Positions 1 to 6,102 of a stretch of 41,343 nucleotides of DNA are shown here, piece by piece; the stretch's first letter is position 1; each line of letters begins with the position of its first letter. The position numbers were made by a program, and so were the translations under genes. This DNA comes from CAZPBO01 sp964584815 (GTDB taxonomy: Bacteria; Planctomycetota; SKW154). The notes under the pieces were generated by a model that had not been told where the DNA came from, searched no databases, and saw only the letters and a program-made list of their open reading frames with translations. The stretch lies in assembly GCA_964584815.1 (NCBI GenBank), contig CAZPBO010000011.1, positions 1 to 41,343 on the forward strand, in the 5' to 3' direction.

Positions 1-614
1 CCATCATACACAAATGTGTGAAACTCCCCATTCTCGCCACAAGGGTCAATATTCGCAGGCAGCATTCGTAGAAACTCCTCGTTGAACTCGCGTCCTGCGA
101 ACGCGGCGTTAAGCGCCTCTGTATCCACGCATACCACGACCGCCTTAAAACCAAGACGAATAAACTCGTCGGCAACCTGCTGTGACTTCTTTCCCCATAA
201 TGGGAAGGCGCCACGCATTCCAACCGAGGCGAGGTTTTTCTCTCTGAACGCGCGCACATCCTCAAGAAATATGTCCCCAAAAACCACACTCTCAACCCCA
301 CGCCCACGCAGATGCGCAAGCATCTCGCGCATCTTCTCTTCATATTCGCTGTTACTGCAATCGGCGGATATACCCACCTTAAAGAGCGGCAGACCAAGCG
401 CCTTTGCCTGCTCCTCCAGCAGAACTTCTCGCACACCGTGCATACTGACCCTGCCGTAATCCTCTGTTATCGTGGTGAGAAGTCCTGCAACTTTAAGGCG
501 TGTTTGAGCAAGGGTGTGGTATAAGGCGAGGGCGCAGTCTTTGCCGCCGCTCCACGCAACAACCGTGCTTTTTGACCTTTCACCGGTGTTGGTGTCAGGT
601 AGTCTGCTTCCCAT
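1..614 (-). CDS. Dph6-like ATP pyrophosphatase (diphthine--ammonia ligase family), 3' end outside window
   Basis: Reading leftward from ATG at 614, at least 204 residues are open to the window edge, so the C-terminus is missing. The N-terminus carries the N-type ATP-pyrophosphatase P-loop VAWSGGKDCALALYHTL. Further on come the family marker SMHGVR and, at the edge, GEFHTFVYDG, which together are typical of the Dph6/MJ0570-type ATP-binding family. In eukaryotes and archaea Dph6 amidates diphthine on elongation factor 2; bacteria make no diphthamide, so the bacterial substrate is unknown. An in-frame stop 16 codons upstream limits the start choice to 614 or a nearby TTG. It follows the thyX stop by 36 bp and is probably the distal gene of the sigma-apt-RM-thyX operon. 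Family call is secure; substrate is not. Confidence 0.85.
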   Translation of the reverse strand, partial: MGSRLPDTNTGERSKSTVVAWSGGKDCALALYHTLAQTRLKVAGLLTTITEDYGRVSMHGVREVLLEEQAKALGLPLFKVGISADCSNSEYEEKMREMLAHLRGRGVESVVFGDIFLEDVRAFREKNLASVGMRGAFPLWGKKSQQVADEFIRLGFKAVVVCVDTEALNAAFAGREFNEEFLRMLPANIDPCGENGEFHTFVYD

Positions 615-650
615 ATTGTGTCCCAGCAAGCAGTTTCTGCGTTCTGTCTG

Positions 651-1376
651 TCACAGCGATTTGAAGAAGGAGCGGACTTGTTCGGCTTTGCCGCAGGAAC
701 GATGCCCTTCAGGGCAGGGACCGCGCAGGCAAGGAGGTCCTGCGTCCTCAAATAAGGACGGAGCCACAGTCTTGACCTTCTTCAGCATCTCAATGGCGAC
801 GGAGCGGATTTCCCATTGCGCGCGGTTGCAGCAGCGCAGACTGAAAAAATGGCGCAATTCACGCGCATTCATCGTCACCATTATCCGTGTTTGTGTCGCG
901 TTGGGCAGTATGTAGCGGGCGTCCTGATAAACATCCTCGCCTTCAAGACCGATAGCCTGCAATTTCTCGCATAGTTCGTCATACCAGTTCTGTATCTGGC
1001 GCATTTTTTCCTCAAACCACTCCTTCATATCGGCTTTGATGACAGATGGTGGGATGATGTAGGGGAATTGTCCGCCACTTTTGCGGGCTTGATGGGAGAC
1101 ATATCGTTGGGACTGTTGGGAGTAGGAGGCGAGGCGGTGGCGGACGAGTTGGTGCGTCATAGCGCGTGAGACGCCTTCAATGAGGAAAGTGAAGGAGGCG
1201 TGTTCAATGGCGGAGAGGTGACCAACCTGGATAAGTTGTCGGACGAATTGTTGAGCGCGTTCTTTAACGATTTTAGCGGAGATAGTTTTGTAGTCGGCGC
1301 TGGAGTAGCAGAGTCTTGCGGCGCGAGCGACGGTGAGTTCAGGTTCAGGCGTATGAGCAATCAGTTCCACCCGCAT
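651..1376 (-). CDS. thyX: Flavin-dependent thymidylate synthase ThyX
   Basis: This 241-residue protein makes dTMP from dUMP using FAD and methylenetetrahydrofolate. The ThyX signature RHRxxSxxxxSxRY is visible at residues 79-92 as RHRLASYSQQSQRY. The region around residues 170-190 (NARELRHFFSLRCCNRAQWEI) corresponds to the dUMP-binding part of the family, and the C-terminus has the frequent tail pattern AGPPCLRGPCPEGHRSCGK. Length is normal for the family (about 220-250). The start ATG at 1376 is preceded by AGGGAG with a 6-nt spacer. It begins 13 bp after the methyltransferase stop, so the two are likely co-transcribed; a nucleotide-synthesis gene after a restriction-modification pair is an unusual order but each reading frame is clean. 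Confidence 0.96.
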   Translation of the reverse strand: MRVELIAHTPEPELTVARAARLCYSSADYKTISAKIVKERAQQFVRQLIQVGHLSAIEHASFTFLIEGVSRAMTHQLVRHRLASYSQQSQRYVSHQARKSGGQFPYIIPPSVIKADMKEWFEEKMRQIQNWYDELCEKLQAIGLEGEDVYQDARYILPNATQTRIMVTMNARELRHFFSLRCCNRAQWEIRSVAIEMLKKVKTVAPSLFEDAGPPCLRGPCPEGHRSCGKAEQVRSFFKSL

Positions 1377-1389
1377 CTCTTACTCCCTA

Positions 1390-2256
1390 TTAATCGGTTT
1401 TACTATCACGCTTGTTGTTTTTGCGTGGTTGGCGCTCATAAAAGTGCCATTTATGCTTTGTTCGCTTGCGCTGCTTTTGGGTAGCGTCTGGCTTACGCAT
1501 TATGAAAAGGTATTTGAATCCACGGAGGAAGAAGTTGTGCTTGATTGCCCTGTAATGCCAGAGTCCTGTGTTGGATGTTTGCCCACGGCGCACAACACAC
1601 ACTATGTCAACAGGTTCAAAGTATTTCAGCAACCGTTGATACAAAATGAAGCCGACAGGAGTAAATCGCTTTTTGACCCACTGGTCACCTATGAGCCACG
1701 CCATCACCTTGCCGGGTTTAAGGATACGCAAAATCTCTTTGGCAACCTTCTCCAACTCGTCAAAGAACCGCTCTTCTTCGCAGGATATTTTGCCGATACA
1801 TTTGGGGTGGTCGGAGTAGTTGATGTTGTCGGAGTAGGGAGAATCTATAAAGACCAAATCTGCGGTGGAGTTGGGGAGGGGGATTTGACGCGCGTCGGCT
1901 TGAATCACCTTTGGATGCGCAGGCGATATGTCAAATCCAATACCAAATCTGCCTTCCTCGTCGCAGACATCAATCGTGGTGCCGCTGCCAGCCATTGGGT
2001 CAACCACGATGTCGCCTTCCTTTGTATAGCGCATAAGCAGGTTGTAAATTATGAAAGCGGGAGTGACTCCAGGGTATTTGTTGTTGCCTTTCGGCTTCTT
2101 GCCGTAACTTTGTGTGGGATAGTCCCAGAGGGTGGTGCTTTCAAGCGGGGGTTTTTCATCCTGTTCGCCTTTTTGCCGCTTCTCTAAAAGGTCTGTTTCA
2201 GGCTGTTCGTTTGGGAGGTGGAACAACAACGGGCTTGACTTCTTATGCTTCTGCAT
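1390..2256 (-). CDS. DNA amino-methyltransferase (N4-cytosine/N6-adenine), restriction-modification partner
   Basis: About 288 residues. The SAM-binding motif I is IVVDPMAGSGTT, followed by FDISPAHP at the motif II position and by catalytic motif IV as DSPYSDN (usual forms are DPPY or SPPY). The order motif I before motif IV, with no large insertion between them, is like the gamma/alpha-type amino-methyltransferases. It should protect the host against the nuclease encoded just upstream; the target base and site are not readable from sequence. I place the start at ATG 2256 because GGAG sits 9 nt upstream; an ATG at 2283 adds nine residues but lacks a ribosome site. With either start the gene overlaps the 3' end of the nuclease gene, suggesting translational coupling. 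The C-terminal tail is Lys/Arg-rich. Confidence 0.88.
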   Translation of the reverse strand: MQKHKKSSPLLFHLPNEQPETDLLEKRQKGEQDEKPPLESTTLWDYPTQSYGKKPKGNNKYPGVTPAFIIYNLLMRYTKEGDIVVDPMAGSGTTIDVCDEEGRFGIGFDISPAHPKVIQADARQIPLPNSTADLVFIDSPYSDNINYSDHPKCIGKISCEEERFFDELEKVAKEILRILKPGKVMAWLIGDQWVKKRFTPVGFILYQRLLKYFEPVDIVCVVRRGQTSNTGLWHYRAIKHNFFLRGFKYLFIMRKPDATQKQRKRTKHKWHFYERQPRKNNKRDSKTD

Positions 2257-3010
2257 CTTCAGATTCTCCAACATCGTTTTCATCCATCAATTGCCGCAAC
2301 TCATCCAGGAGGGTTTCATATGGTCTTATCTTCTCTGACCGCATAATTTCGCGATCTGCTGCCACAAATGTTCCGTTTATATCTTCTTGGGCAATCGCAA
2401 TCGCCTTGTCAGCCTCTTTCTTCTCTCTACCGTTTTGCTTCTTCACAGCGTTGAAGGTGCCGTTCTCATCCGTGGTGACCATAAAGTTCTTGACCTTTCC
2501 GCCTGACGATGTGCGTAACTTAATTGTCCAATAGGCGACCTGAGCGATACGCTCTCTAAACTTCTTCTTCACGGAAAGCACCGCCAACACGCGAAAAGGC
2601 TCTTCCCGAAAGACCACAAGGTCAACATCAGGAACCACACTCTTGCCACCGATACAAACCTGCACTTGCTCTTTTACTTTGTCGTAGTTCTTGCCAAGAC
2701 AACCTCTTGTGAACTTGGCACATCTTAATCCTAATGTCTGGCTTACCCAATCACCGATGTGCTTCTGCACCAGCCACTCAAGCATACCGCCGCGTCTTGC
2801 TTTCCACGACTGCTCTCTGTCTTTCAAGGTCTCCAAAAATGGATGCTCTTTCAGTTGCTCCTCCACTTCTCTCATAATCAGAGAGAAGCATCTGGCAACC
2901 TGTTTTACGCCGTGCTCCTCACAAAACCTTTCATAAGTTCCTTCCAGTTCTCTGCGGAGTTTTTCGTTAAAATCTTTTTCCAGTTCCTTTTTCTCCTCTT
3001 TGCTAACCAT
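2243..3010 (-). CDS. Type II restriction endonuclease, BsaWI/CCGG-family-like
   Basis: 255 residues, no signal or membrane segment. A charged helical N-terminus is followed by RRGGMLEWLVQKHIGDWV and then a PD-(D/E)XK-type core: VPDVDLVV supplies the acidic residues and VLAVLSVKKKFRERIAQ supplies the lysine followed by an RER motif. A serine-x-lysine followed by RER is characteristic of the CCGG family of endonucleases (BsaWI, SsoII/Ecl18kI, NgoMIV), where the last acidic residue is displaced downstream. Overall it most resembles the BsaWI family, which cuts W^CCGGW; I base this on motif memory, not on a search. The adjacent overlapping methyltransferase supports an R-M system. The start overlaps the stop of the upstream DUF2314-like gene by 8 bp (ATGGTTAG). 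Nuclease call is firm, exact family about 60%. Confidence 0.78.
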   Translation of the reverse strand: MVSKEEKKELEKDFNEKLRRELEGTYERFCEEHGVKQVARCFSLIMREVEEQLKEHPFLETLKDREQSWKARRGGMLEWLVQKHIGDWVSQTLGLRCAKFTRGCLGKNYDKVKEQVQVCIGGKSVVPDVDLVVFREEPFRVLAVLSVKKKFRERIAQVAYWTIKLRTSSGGKVKNFMVTTDENGTFNAVKKQNGREKKEADKAIAIAQEDINGTFVAADREIMRSEKIRPYETLLDELRQLMDENDVGESEDAEA

Positions 3011-3296
3011 TACAAAAAACCTCTATGATGGATGAAAGCGGCACGCGAACAGTTGAACCGTAACGCAGTCCAGCAACAAATAACGGTCTGTTCAGTAATA
3101 CGCCTATTACTTCTTTCCTACTCCTGTCTACATCCTTAACCTCAAGCCACATGCGTTCGGCGGTCACATCCTCACGCCCCGTTTTGAAAAGCGCTTTCAC
3201 AACCGCCCCAACCTTAATCCGCTCCCCATCAACAGGCACACAAGGCTCGCAACTGCTACAGACAAACCTGACCTTGCCAACTCCTGAAGTGACCAT
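3003..3296 (-). CDS. Small DUF2314-like protein, first gene of the R-M segment
   Basis: 97 residues when started at ATG 3296, which has a strong GGAGG 5-6 nt upstream; a longer frame to 3395 exists but its extra N-terminus is cysteine-rich, lacks a ribosome site and runs through the promoter-like region, so I reject it. The C-terminal half (AERMWLEVKDVD..., then GVLLNRP and GSTVRVPLSSI) resembles the DUF2314/YegJ-type domain, of unknown function. The N-terminal half has a CSSCEPC cysteine cluster that could bind a metal. It overlaps the restriction gene by 8 bp, so it is probably translated together with it; whether it takes part in restriction or its control is unknown. It has no helix-turn-helix and is not a classical C (controller) protein. 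Confidence 0.65.
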   Translation of the reverse strand: MVTSGVGKVRFVCSSCEPCVPVDGERIKVGAVVKALFKTGREDVTAERMWLEVKDVDRSRKEVIGVLLNRPLFVAGLRYGSTVRVPLSSIIEVFCNG

Positions 3297-3315
3297 CTCT
3301 CCCTCCTTGACAAAG

Positions 3316-3344
3316 AGTTTACCCAAGGCGGTCAAGCATTGCAA
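3316..3344 (-). promoter_or_regulatory. Candidate internal promoter for the DUF2314-R-M genes
   Basis: On the minus strand TTGCAA (3344-3339), a 17-bp spacer and TAAACT (3321-3316) form a moderate sigma-70 promoter (4/6 matches in each hexamer). The predicted start near 3309 leaves a very short leader before ATG 3296. It lies in the 120-bp gap between apt and the small gene and would give the R-M segment transcription independent of the sigma-factor promoter. A TTGACA at 3380-3375 is also present but has no matching -10. Confidence 0.4.
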
Positions 3345-3346
3345 GC

Positions 3347-3373
3347 ACCGGTCCGGTAACACACAGCACCGGT
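3347..3373. promoter_or_regulatory. Cluster of three WCCGGW sites upstream of the R-M genes
   Basis: ACCGGT at 3347-3352, TCCGGT at 3352-3357 and ACCGGT at 3368-3373 all match WCCGGW, the recognition sequence of BsaWI-type enzymes. They sit just upstream of the candidate -35 of the DUF2314-R-M transcript. If the nearby methyltransferase targets this sequence, its own promoter region would be methylated. The sites also form a direct repeat of ACCGGTGCT on the minus strand. Confidence 0.6.
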
Positions 3374-3416
3374 TTGTCAAGCAAAATTGGCACACAAAAA
3401 ACAGAAGATGTAGGTG

Positions 3417-3932
3417 TTAGTATTTGACGAGGGAGGTGACGCGGTAGTTCTTCAGTTTCTCCCGACCGTTGAGAAAGGTCAACTCAATAAAAAAGCCGAT
3501 ACCTGCGACCTTGCCGCCTGCTTGCTCAATAAGTTTCGCCGCCGCCGCCATCGTCCCACCCGTCGCTAATAAATCGTCTATCAGCAGAACATTGTCGCCA
3601 GAACTAACCGCATCGCAGTGCATCTCAATTGTGTCCTGTCCATACTCAAGGTCGTAGGTGCAGGAGAATGTCTTATACGGGAGTTTACCTTTTTTTCGGA
3701 TGGGGACGAAGCCGACGGCGAGTTTTTGTGCGAGGCAGGCGCCGAAGATGAACCCGCGCGCTTCAACCGCCGCCACCACATCCACCCTCACATCCGAAAA
3801 CGCCTCTGCCAGTGCGTCAACTACTTCCCTCATCGCTTCCGGATTCCGCAGAACCGGGGTGATGTCTTTGAACACTATTCCCGGTTTTGGGAAGTCTTTT
3901 ATGTCTCTTACGAGGTCGGCGGCTTTTAGCAT
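3417..3932 (-). CDS. apt: Adenine phosphoribosyltransferase
   Basis: 171 residues, the normal length for Apt, which converts adenine plus PRPP to AMP in purine salvage. The N-terminus has the family motif FPKPGIVFKDITPVL; the PRPP-binding loop is VLLIDDLLATGGT near residues 115-127, and AVEARGFIFG matches the conserved substrate region. ATG 3932 has GGAGG 9 nt upstream. The first 116 bp overlap the 3' end of the sigma-factor gene in a different frame; the overlap contains strongly conserved Apt residues, so a later Apt start is not acceptable. Confidence 0.96.
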   Translation of the reverse strand: MLKAADLVRDIKDFPKPGIVFKDITPVLRNPEAMREVVDALAEAFSDVRVDVVAAVEARGFIFGACLAQKLAVGFVPIRKKGKLPYKTFSCTYDLEYGQDTIEMHCDAVSSGDNVLLIDDLLATGGTMAAAAKLIEQAGGKVAGIGFFIELTFLNGREKLKNYRVTSLVKY

Positions 3933-4761
3933 ATCTTAAAACCTCCAATGCTTGTGGTCCTTCGGTGAGGACGATATTGAGTTTACGGAGCGCTTCGCTT
4001 TCAATTTGTCGCACGCGCTCACGGGAGAGCCCCAATTCATCGCCGATTTCTTTAAGTGTTCGCGGCTGCATATCATCAAGCCCATAGCGGAGACGGAGGA
4101 CTTTCGCTTCGCGCTCATCCAATGCGTTCAGCATTTTACGGATTATATCCAACTCATAGATTTTTTCCAGCACTTGGTCGGGGCGTTCGGTTTCGCGGTC
4201 TTCTATTAACTCATCAAGGCTGACTATGCCTTCTTCGGTTTTTGGTGGTTGGACGGTGGCGGATAGGCGCATAGCGGCGCGTATGAGTCGCAGCATCTGT
4301 CCTGACAGACCCATTTCTTCGGCGATTTCTTGCATTGTGGGTGTTCTGCCGAGGCGGACTTGGAGTTGGTTTGTGGTATCGCGCCAGCGTGCGATCAACT
4401 CCACGACATAGGAGGGGACGCGCACCGTCTTTACGGAGTCCACCAACGCCCGTTTAATCGCCTGTCGTATCCAGAAGGATGCGTAGGTGGAGAATTTACA
4501 TTTCTCGTCGGGGTCAAACTTTTCCACGGCTTTCATAAGACCGAGGTTACCTTCGGCGATGAGGTCCTGAAGGGGGAGTCCGCGGTCCATATAGTGTTTT
4601 GCGATGGAGACGACGAGGCGGAGGTTGGATTTGATGAGGAGGTCTCGGGCTTTGGCGTCGCCTGCACGCGCACGACGCGCCAACTCCTTCTCCTCCTCCG
4701 GAGTCAGAAGGCGATACTTATTTATCTCCCTGAAGTACTGCTGCAAACCCAAATCCCGCAT
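3817..4761 (-). CDS. rpoD: Sigma-70 family RNA polymerase sigma factor (RpoD/SigA-type)
   Basis: 314 residues from ATG 4761 (an upstream TTG at 4797 would precede the transcription start). Region 1.2 is seen as LQQYFREINKYRLLTPEEE, region 2 as RLVVSIAKHYMDRGLPLQDL followed by EGNLGLMKAVEKFD and FSTYASFWIRQAI, region 3 in the middle, and region 4 as LKEIGDELGLSRERVRQIE near residues 250-270. There is no region 1.1, so it could be a short primary sigma factor or a group 2 member. After region 4 comes a basic, then Ser/Gly-rich tail of about 40 residues that is encoded across the start of apt; this tail has no family counterpart. It is the first gene of the minus-strand operon. Confidence 0.92.
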   Translation of the reverse strand: MRDLGLQQYFREINKYRLLTPEEEKELARRARAGDAKARDLLIKSNLRLVVSIAKHYMDRGLPLQDLIAEGNLGLMKAVEKFDPDEKCKFSTYASFWIRQAIKRALVDSVKTVRVPSYVVELIARWRDTTNQLQVRLGRTPTMQEIAEEMGLSGQMLRLIRAAMRLSATVQPPKTEEGIVSLDELIEDRETERPDQVLEKIYELDIIRKMLNALDEREAKVLRLRYGLDDMQPRTLKEIGDELGLSRERVRQIESEALRKLNIVLTEGPQALEVLRYAKSRRPRKRHKRLPKTGNSVQRHHPGSAESGSDEGSS

Positions 4762-4784
4762 CCCCGCCCTCAAAAAAGCGACAC

Positions 4785-4813
4785 AGTATACGCCCAAAAA
4801 ACACCTCGGTCAA
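4785..4813 (-). promoter_or_regulatory. Consensus sigma-70 promoter of the sigma-factor operon
   Basis: Minus-strand TTGACC (4813-4808), 17-bp spacer, TATACT (4790-4785). The expected start near 4778 gives a leader of about 17 nt to ATG 4761, which excludes the longer TTG start for the sigma gene. Confidence 0.8.
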
Positions 4814-4851
4814 CAGTTTGTTCCAAACAGGAAAGCCCTTTTGGTTTCTGG

Positions 4852-4880
4852 TTGAAATCTTCTGTATTAGGCGCCAAAAT
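4852..4880 (+). promoter_or_regulatory. Promoter of the five-gene NPCBM-transglutaminase-pdxA-argG-like operon
   Basis: TTGAAA (4852-4857), exactly 17 bp, CAAAAT (4875-4880). It is divergent from the sigma-factor promoter, which starts only about 40 bp away. The predicted start near 4887 leaves a ~22-nt leader containing AAGGAGGG before ATG 4909. Confidence 0.55.
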
Positions 4881-4908
4881 CTTTTTCCGCATCTTAAGGA
4901 GGGAACTT

Positions 4909-6102
4909 ATGCGGACTTTTGTGGTCTATCTGGTTTTGCTGCCGACACTTCTTTTTGCACACCATACCCTAACGCGCAACGCTTATCGCTCGGGGCGGAT
5001 AAGGTCGTTGCAAAAGAAAGGAGACGGTTATGCGGTGCACCTGTCAACAGGTGTGCTGGACATCAAGGATGTGGTGGCGCTCCATTTTGAGCGGTCGGTG
5101 GTGCGTCCGCAGGAAGGATTCTTTGTGGTCTTTGCGGGGGGATGTTGGCTTTACGCCAAGACGGTGGCATACGACTCAAAGAGCGAGAAATTGACGGTGG
5201 ATTCGCGTTTCGGGAAGATATCGGTGGGTGCCGATTATGTGCGTTGTGTTCTGCGTGCGAAGGGGGGGCGGGAGTGGAAACTCGCCTGCAAATGGGGCAG
5301 AGAAAGGGCGCGGCGCGATGTCCTCCTTCTTGAGGAGGCAAAACCCGTGCGTGGAACGCTGCTTGCTATAACGCCCAAAACCGTCACTTTTGACTCAAAG
5401 ACCCTTGGTGGCAAGGTGGATGTGACATTAGACAACATAATTGGTGTGGTCTTCATAACGACGCTGAAGGAGGAGAAGCAGCCTGAGGGAGGGGTGCTCG
5501 TTAAGGCGTTTTTGACGGATGGGTCAGTCATAACGGGTGCCCTTGCCAACGCGGAAGGCAGGAAACTCTCGCTCAAGACCCTGTCTTTGGGCACCATAAC
5601 AGTAACTCTGGACGAGATAGAGTCGCTGTATGTGCTTCATCCCGATATAGTGTTTCTCTCTGACCTTGAACCTGTGGATGTGAAGGAGACGCCGCTTTTT
5701 GATAGATTCTTGTATCCGTGGCAGCGAGACCGCTCATTGGAGCACAAACGTGCCATAATGGTGCACGGACGCATCTTCTGGAAGGGCGTCTCCTGCCACT
5801 CAAGATGCGAGTTGACATACGACCTTGCGGGGGAGTATGAGGCGTTCTGCGCGTTGGCGGCGCTGGATGATGAGGCACGCGGCGAGGGCAATGTGGATAT
5901 GACGGTTTTTGTTGACGGCAAAAAGTCGTGGGAGAAGAAGGGCGTGACAGGGCAGGACAGGGAGACCTTCCTGCGGGTTGACTTAAGAGGCGCTAAGAAG
6001 ATGAGTCTGCTTGTGGACTTCGGGAAGAAGTTGCACATACTTGACCGCGCGGTTTGGGCGGACGCCTTCCTGATAAAGAAGATTAAGGAGAGCGGCAAAT
6101 GA
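4909..6102 (+). CDS. Exported NPCBM/NEW2-domain protein
   Basis: 397 residues. ATG 4909 follows AAGGAGGG by 5-6 nt; the same frame is open to 4330 but that part is antisense to the sigma gene. The N-terminus MRTFVVYLVLLPTLLFAHH is a signal peptide. Two or three beta-rich repeats follow, with phrases such as GVLDIKDVVALHFE and VDVTLDNIIGVVF, then from about residue 280 an NPCBM-like jelly-roll: GRIFWKGVSCHS, LTYDLAGEYEAFCALAALDDE, VDMTVFVDGK and AVWADAFL are its typical strands. NPCBM domains are carbohydrate- or surface-binding modules common in planctomycete exported proteins. The stop overlaps the next gene's start as ATGA, so the two are translationally coupled. Function of the full protein is unknown. 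Confidence 0.85.
   Translation: MRTFVVYLVLLPTLLFAHHTLTRNAYRSGRIRSLQKKGDGYAVHLSTGVLDIKDVVALHFERSVVRPQEGFFVVFAGGCWLYAKTVAYDSKSEKLTVDSRFGKISVGADYVRCVLRAKGGREWKLACKWGRERARRDVLLLEEAKPVRGTLLAITPKTVTFDSKTLGGKVDVTLDNIIGVVFITTLKEEKQPEGGVLVKAFLTDGSVITGALANAEGRKLSLKTLSLGTITVTLDEIESLYVLHPDIVFLSDLEPVDVKETPLFDRFLYPWQRDRSLEHKRAIMVHGRIFWKGVSCHSRCELTYDLAGEYEAFCALAALDDEARGEGNVDMTVFVDGKKSWEKKGVTGQDRETFLRVDLRGAKKMSLLVDFGKKLHILDRAVWADAFLIKKIKESGK

Noticed and set aside
1429..2187. 252-codon open frame on the plus strand across the methyltransferase gene
   Set aside because: Antisense to a protein with clear SAM and DSPY motifs; no recognisable domain.
3375..3380. Perfect TTGACA on the minus strand as the main R-M promoter
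   Set aside because: At 16-18 bp spacing the -10 position falls in GC-rich WCCGGW sequence with no TATAAT-like hexamer.
3297..3395. 33-residue cysteine-rich N-terminal extension of the DUF2314-like protein
   Set aside because: No ribosome site, overlaps the promoter-like elements and the WCCGGW cluster, while ATG 3296 has a strong GGAGG.
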